Assembly (NCBI GenBank): GCA_007115705.1
Contig: QXEO01000876.1
Coordinates: 1,013,017-1,077,016, forward strand
Length of the DNA: 64,000 nt
Reading direction: 5' to 3'
Source of the DNA: Dactylis glomerata
Taxonomy: Eukaryota > Streptophyta > Magnoliopsida > Poales > Poaceae
The notes under the pieces are model-generated. The model saw only the letters and a program-made list of their open reading frames with translations. It made no database searches and had not been told where the DNA came from. The position numbers and the translations under genes are program-made. Shown piece after piece: positions 58,063 through 64,000 of the stretch (positions are counted from its first letter, which is position 1; every line of letters starts with the position of its first letter).

Positions 58063-59610
58063 CTATTCAAAAACGAACTCTGCAGGTTCCTGCAATTTGT
58101 CTTGGATGAATTCTTCTGGAGAAACGGTTTCAATTACATCAACATCTTCATTATAAGAATCTCCAGAAATATAATGTTTGAGTCTTTGCCCATTCACCAC
58201 TTGTGTAGAGTCATCTTTCAATGAAGCAATCTTAATAGCACCTGAGCGGTATACTTCCACAATAACATGTGGTCCTTCCCATTTAGAGAGTAATTTCCCT
58301 GCAAAAAAATCTGAGACGAGACCTATACAATAGAACTTTCTCACCAACATGAAACTCTCTCTTAAGAATTCTCTTATCATGCCATTGCTTGACTTTCTCT
58401 TTAAAAAGTCTGGCATTCTCATACGCTTCGTTTCTCCACTCGTCTAGAGAACTCAAATCTAACAACCTTTTCTTACCGGCTAGTTTAAAATCTCTATTAA
58501 GCTCTTTCACTGCCCAAAAAGCTTTGTGTTCTAATTCTAAGGGCAAGTGACACGCTTTCCCGTAAACCATCTTATAAGGAGACATACCCATGGGGTTCTT
58601 ATAAGCAGTTCTATAAGCCCATAAAGCATCGTTTAACTTACTAGCCCAATTTTTCCTAGATCTATTGACAGTCTTTTGCAAGATAGACTTGATTTCTCTA
58701 TTAGAAAGCTCTACCTGCCCACTAGTTTGGGGATGATAAGCAGAAGCAATTCTATGATTAACATCATATTTAGCAAGAGTTTTTCTAAAACTGCCATGAA
58801 TAAAATGAGAACCTCCATCAGTCATAAGATATCTAGGCACACCAAACCTAGGAAAAATAACATCTTTAAGCATTTTTAACGAGGTCTCACCATCGGCACT
58901 CTTTGTAGGTATGGCTTCTACCCATTTAGTAACATAATCAACAGCAACAAGTATGTGGGTATAGCCTTTTGAAGGAGGAAAAGGACCCATAAAGTCAAAT
59001 CCCCAACAATCAAATGGTTCAATAATAAGAGTGTAACTCATAGGCATTTCATTGCGTCTAGAAATATTACCAACTCTTTGACATTCATCACAAGATAAAA
59101 CATACCTTCTAGAATCTTTAAAGAGGGTTGGCCAATAAAAACCTGATTGTAGAACCTTCTGTGTGGTTCTATCTCCAGCATGATGCCCCCCATAAGCACT
59201 ACCATGGCATTTTCTTAATATCTCTTGTTTCTCATATTCCGGTAAGCATCTTCGCATAATACCATCAACTCCCTCTTTATATAAGTGTGGGTCATCCCAA
59301 AAGTAATGCCTCAAATCATAAAAGAATTTTCTTCTTTGCTGAGCTGTAAAAGTTGGAGGCAAATACTTGGAAACAATAAAGTTAGCATAATCAGCATACC
59401 AAGGAAGGTCTCGCGAAGTTGCGTTTACAGCAACTAACTGTTCATTTGGAAAACTATCATTAACAGGAATAGGATCAAAAGAAATGTTTTCCAATCTAGA
59501 CAAGTTGTCAGCCACAGGATTTTCAGCACCTTTCCTATCTACGATATGCAAATCAAATTCTTGTAAAAGCAACACCCATCTAATAAGCCTTGGGTTAGCA
59601 TCCTTCTTAC
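58063..59610 (-). pseudogene. pol: Gypsy integrase
   Basis: The zinc-binding HHCC region (HGSAYGGHHAGD..CDECQ) precedes the catalytic core with its three acidic residues in FDFMGPF, MTDGGSHF and GQVELSNREIK. After LLYRSRLRFF an extra T in a T-run near 58300 shifts the frame; the GKLLSKWEGP continuation is in another frame and ends at 58063. Confidence 0.85.
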
Positions 59611-60384
59611 TCATAAGATATCTAATAGAGCGTGATCATTATGAATAGTAACTTTAGAATCAACAATGTAAGATATAAACTTATCACATGCAAAAACAAC
59701 AGCAAGAAACTCTTTTTTAGTAGTAGCATAATTCTTTTGAGCAGCATCAAGAGTCTTACTAGCATAATGAATAACATTCAACTTATTATCTACTCGCTGT
59801 CCAAGAACAGCACCAACAGCAAAATCACTAGCATCACACATAATTTCAAAAGGTAAATTCCAATCAGGTGGTTGAACAATAGGAGCAGTAGTTAAAGCCT
59901 TCTTAAGAGTTTCAAAAGCTTCCTTACAATCATCATCAAAGACAAATGGTACATCTTTTTGAAGAAGATTAGTAAGAGGCTTTGAAATCTTGGAGAAATC
60001 TTTAATAAACCTCCTATAGAAACCAACATGACTAAGAATACTACGAATACCTTTAACATCTCCGGGACAAGGCATTTTCTCAATTGCCTCCACTTTTGCT
60101 CTGTCAACTTCAATACCTCTTTCAGAAATTTTATGTCCAAGGACAATTCCTTCATTTACCATAAAGTGGCATTTCTCCCAATTAAGAACAAGGTTAGTTT
60201 CTTCGCATCTCTGCAAAACTTTATCAAGGTTGTGCAAACAATTATCAAAAGAAGTTCCATAGACGGAAAAATCGTCCATGAAGACCTCCACAATTTCTTC
60301 ACAAAAGCCATGAAAAATAGTAGACATGCATCTTTGAAAAGTAGCAGGAGCATTGCATAAACCAAATGGCATACGTCTATAAGC
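59611..60384 (-). pseudogene. pol: Gypsy reverse transcriptase core and RNase H
   Basis: It contains YRRMPFGLCNAPATFQ and the catalytic FMDDF, then RNase H with CDASDFAVGAVLGQ and SKTLDAAQKNYATTKKE. The frame breaks near 59620, where one base is missing in the HNDHA-LLDIL segment, and the frame changes to that of the integrase part. Confidence 0.85.
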
Positions 60385-62046
60385 CTAAGTTCCATAAGGA
60401 CAAGTAAACGTGGTTTTCTCTTGATCTTCCTTTTTAACAGCAATTTGAGAAAAACCAAAATACCCATCAAGGAAACAAAAATGAGTCTTCTTAGATAACC
60501 TTTCTAACATTTGATCTATAAACGGTAAAGGATAATGATCTTTCTTAGTAACTTTGTTTACCTTCCTATAATCAATGCACATCCTATAACCCACTACTAC
60601 CCTTTGAGGAATAAGCTCGTTATTCTCATTAGGCACAACAGTCAAACCTCCTTTCTTAGGAACACAATGAACAAGACTAACCCATCTACTATCAGCAATA
60701 GGATAAATAATACCAGCGTCAAGGAGCTTTAATACCTCATTTCTTACCACATCTTTCATCTTGGGAATTAGGCGGCGTTGATGCTCCACGACTGGCTTCG
60801 CGTCTTTCTCCATATTAATGGCATGCTGACATAAAGTGGGAGAAATCCCTTTTAAATCATCAAGAGTATATCCCATAGCTCCTCGGTGTTTCCTCAATAT
60901 CTCCAATAATCTTTCTTCTTCCTTTCCTGAAAGTTTAGAGCTAATAATAATAGGATATATTTTCTTATCATCTATATAAGCATATTTAAGATTATCAGGC
61001 AAAGGCTTTAATTCAAAAACAGGATCTTCCTTAGGTGGCAAAGTGCTACCAAGATCCTCCACAGGTAAATTGTGCTTAATCAGCGGTTGTTGACGAAGGA
61101 AAATGTCGTCAATCTCTTCTCTTTCCTTACTGAAAACATCACTTTCGTGATCTTCCATGAATTGCTGCAAAGCATTATTAGGAGCAAGAGCAATAGAAGC
61201 AAGCTGTTCAACTCGAAAATTTTCATTAGGCGTGTCATTTTCATAAGAAGTCTTAGCAAACTTGGAAAAATTAAACTCATAAGACTCTCCATTAAACTTA
61301 TTAAAAAAATTCTCCTTCTTACAATCTATCACGGCGCCACAAGTGTTCAAAAAGGGTCTACCAAAAATAATAGGACAAGTTTTACTAGCCTCCTTACCAA
61401 GTACTAGAAAATCAGTAGGGTATTTAGTCTTACCGCAAAGAACTTCCACATCTCGAACAATACCAAGAGGCCAAACAGTCTCTCTGTTAGCAAGCTGAAC
61501 AACCACATCAATATCTTCAAGTTCACAAGCGCCAATCTCATGCATAATTTCTTTGTAAAGCTCTAAAGGAATAGCACTTGCACTAGCACCAATATCACAT
61601 AAACCATAATAGCAATGATCTCCAATCCTGACAGAAATAACAGGAACACTTGTTTTCCAATGCTTTTTAGGATGTGAGAGAATGTTAGAAGCATCTTCAC
61701 AAAAAAGAATATATTCATCCCCTACATCTTTAGTAACAAGATCCTTCAATATAGCTACAGGAGACTTAACAGTAATTTGCTCATCAGGTTCTACAGCTTT
61801 CTTAGTACTTTTATTAGACACACTTACCAAAGTAGAATACTTCTTTACCTTAGCAGGGAAAGGTGTCTTCTCAAAATAAGGTTTAGGCACAATGCTATCA
61901 ACAGTACAAACTTCAGTAGCTGTAGCAGGTATATGACTTATAGAATCTTTATAAGGCGCATGATATTTGTTCCAATCTTTCTTTGGAACATCAAGATAAG
62001 AGGCAAAGGCCTTAAGATAATTAGCAAGTATTTGAGAATCAAGACC
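60385..62046 (-). pseudogene. pol: Gypsy protease and N-terminal reverse transcriptase
   Basis: In frame with gag. The protease motif CDIGASASAIPL is near 61590, and the reverse transcriptase begins with MCIDYRKVNKVTKKDHYPLP near 60560. The frame is ended by TAG at 60385-60387 just before the YRRMPFGL motif, replacing what should be a phenylalanine codon. Long open stretches show that decay is recent. Confidence 0.85.
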
Positions 62047-62787
62047 TTAAGCAGTGCTAACACTATGAAAGTCATCGGTTCCCATAAAAGCATTAATGCA
62101 TTCATAATCATAGTTTATACCTGACTTCCTACCTTTGTCGTTTTCCCATCCTTCAGCATTCTCTTGTATACGGTCAAGAAGTTTCCACTTAGCATCTTCT
62201 TTCATATGAGTAAATGATCCAAAGCAAGAAGCATCCAAATAATCCTTATCAGGAAGAGTAAGCCGCGCATAAAAATTATCAATAACAATATTATTGGGGA
62301 GCTCATGAATGGGGCATTTGAGCATTAGTAACTTCAATCTCCCCCACGCTTGGGCAATACTCTCTCCATCATGAGGCCAAAAATTATATATCCGATTACG
62401 GTCTTTATGAATTTCACTTGGAGGATAAAACTTGGAATAAAAGAGAGGTACAATGTCCTCCCATGCCATAGATGGACCATCTTGGAGCAGTCGATACCAC
62501 TCCTCAGCTCTGCCTTTCAATGATAAAGAGAATAGCTTCTTCTTGACCTGGCTTGGGGAAATACCTGCACACCTGAACAACTCGCATAATTCATGTATAA
62601 ATAATAAGTGATCACCCGGATGGACGGTTCCATCTCCTGAATAGCCGTTATCCATAATACGCCCAACAATTTTCATAGGTATTTTAAAAGGATCAACTTC
62701 AGCAGGTGGTGGCGGTGGTGGTTCATCCACGTGTGCAGCTGTAGTAGATGTGTTTCCAAATAGGAAACCAAATGGAGAGTTCTCCAT
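62047..62787 (-). pseudogene. gag: Gypsy gag (ends in a premature in-frame stop)
   Basis: Starts MENSPFGFLFGN, then a proline run. The retrotransposon gag core includes KLFSLSLKGRAEEWYRLL and FYSKFYPPSEIHKDRNRI. A TAA at 62047-62049 ends the frame after 246 codons. The same frame continues without stop into protease, so gag and pol were one polyprotein and the TAA is a lesion. No CCHC knuckle is seen. Confidence 0.85.
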
Positions 62788-62872
62788 AGCAGAGTAAAAT
62801 AGAAGACAAAATAAAAACAATACTCACAGTGACGGTTACCTTTACCAATTCCACTCTTCAATAGCGCTACAC

Positions 62873-62890
62873 TCCCCGGCAACGGCGCCA
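62873..62890 (-). other. Primer-binding site, tRNA-Asp type
   Basis: TGGCGCCGTTGCCGGGGA on the minus strand, 11 nt inside the 5' LTR, complements the 3' end of plant tRNA-Asp without mismatch. Confidence 0.85.
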
Positions 62891-62901
62891 GAAAATAGTC
62901 T

Positions 62902-64000
62902 TGATGACCCACAAGTATAGGGGGTGTATAGTAGTACTTTCGATAAATAAGAGTGTCGAACCCAACGAGGAGCAGAAGGTGTTGACTAGTGGTTTTGATC
63001 AAGGCTTCACTGTAAATACTAGCAAATGGGTTTTCAGGAGTATTTGATACTGCAAATAAATAAAGTGCGAGTAAATAAAAGACAGTAGTAACAATTGCAG
63101 CAAGTGGCCCAATCCTTTCTTCAGCAAAGGACAAGCCGGTTGTGGAACTTATAATAACCAAACGTTCTCGAGGACACACGGGAGTTTCTGTCAAGAGCTT
63201 TCGCTTCATACTGCTAAATAGTCTTTATTGGTTTGATAGGTGTTATGGGGGTGAACCTGTGCTAGCGCACTACCCTTACTAGGATAAATACACACTTGCG
63301 ATTATACCCCCCTGCAAGCATCCACAAATACAAGAAAGTAATTAAGATAAATCTAACCACAGCCTTAAACTCTAAGATCCTACGCTCCCTGGTGCAATGG
63401 TTTCCCAACGGAGGTTTAGGTTTCTGTCACTCCAGCAACCCCACAATTGGTAGCCAAATACACAATGCATCTCACTAGGCCCATAAATGGTGAAGTATCA
63501 TGTAGTCGACGTTCACATGACACCACTAGTGAAATAGCACCACAACAATATCAAACCATTAAATATTTCTCAATAATAATTCACTACTAACATCTTGACT
63601 TCTCCCATGTCCTCAAGAACTAAACGAACTACTCACAAGACATCATATGGATCAAGATCAGAGGTGAAATAATGGTAAATAACAATCTGAACATAAACCT
63701 TAATTCAACGGTTCCACTCAATAGCATCAACTACAAGAGTAATCAACATCGGGAAAGTTTCCCCTAAGAATATAACAAGATCCAACTCAAGATGTTACAG
63801 CGGGATGGCATGGTGATGGTGGAGATGAAGGTGCTGGTGATGGAGATGATGATGATGATGATCCCGATGAAGTCCGGTGCGATGATGATGACGATGGCGA
63901 CGATCTCCCCTCTCCGGGAAGGAATTTCCCCGGTAGATTTCTCCCTGCCGGAGAGCTTTTCTCTCTCTGGTGTTTTCCGCCCCGCAGAGGCGGCTGTGTC
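62902..64000 (-). repeat. 5' LTR of the Gypsy element (partial)
   Basis: It matches 43907-45010 of the other LTR. About 415 bp should remain beyond the window end. The target duplication cannot be checked. Confidence 0.9.

Larger units (their letters stand above)
43907..64000 (-). mobile_element. Gypsy LTR retrotransposon, Athila-like, with nested insertions (cut by window end)
   Basis: A minus-strand element. The 3' LTR is at 43907-45422 and the 5' LTR starts at 62902 and leaves the window. Order from the 5' side: PBS (62873-62890), gag, protease, reverse transcriptase, RNase H, integrase, a small post-pol ORF, and polypurine tract (about 45423-45437). The protease motif DIGAS, the tRNA-Asp-type PBS and the long post-pol region fit the Athila-type branch. 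A non-autonomous LTR element and a Helitron sit inside. All coding parts carry defects, so it is not autonomous now. Confidence 0.9.

Noticed and set aside
1..64000. CRISPR array, prokaryotic operon or viral replication module
   Set aside because: The only regular direct repeats are the 12-kb units, LTRs, microsatellites and transposon subterminal motifs; there are no spaced short repeats and no associated genes.

Overview
The window looks like nuclear DNA of a grass, most likely a Triticeae species (wheat, barley or goatgrass relatives). The genes carry plant introns, GC-rich monocot coding sequence alternates with AT-rich DNA, and nested LTR retrotransposons, a Helitron, MITEs, CACTA-like pieces and LINE pieces fill most of the space. 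I saw no bacterial operon, CRISPR array, tRNA or rRNA. The species call is inference.

Positions 1-30400 are a tandem gene array. A unit of about 12.1 kb is present twice almost without change (A, 1-12105, cut by the left edge; B, 12106-24203). A third copy, C, matches only to about 26386 and then continues as an older, more diverged paralogue to about 30370. Reading right to left (all host genes are on the minus strand), each unit has a thylakoid cytochrome c6A gene with five exons, then a CYP72A-type P450. Between one P450 and the next c6A lie a NLR-associated-like gene, MITEs, CACTA-like pieces and an ORF1-only LINE-like insertion. All three c6A copies look intact. All P450 copies carry the same 8-bp frameshift, which looks like a transposon excision footprint. 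The NLR-associated-like gene carries a 2-bp frameshift in both copies. The array has therefore amplified one good gene together with two probably dead ones.

Positions 30400-42460 hold two further plausible host genes: a small CX9C-type protein (30758-31081, minus) and an intronless GRAS gene of the SCARECROW-LIKE 23 type (37899-39281, plus). Transposon debris separates them: a 1.5-kb element with 17-bp terminal inverted repeats, a hAT-type element with an 8-bp target duplication, a decayed LINE ORF2 and other retroelement fragments.

Positions 42462-64000 are a nest of transposons. An old LTR fragment (42462-43906) is interrupted by a minus-strand Gypsy element of the Athila-like type (43907 to beyond 64000). 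That element has decayed gag-pol, a tRNA-Asp-type primer site and one full and one partial LTR. Into it were inserted a non-autonomous LTR element with 1.54-kb LTRs (46423-53427) and a Helitron (about 53609-56672) that carries a BAHD acyltransferase fragment between two copies of a 0.44-kb repeat.

No wholly new system is evident. The most informative points are the c6A triplication, the inherited excision footprint in the P450, the exchange points that can be located in the array, and the gene-capturing Helitron.
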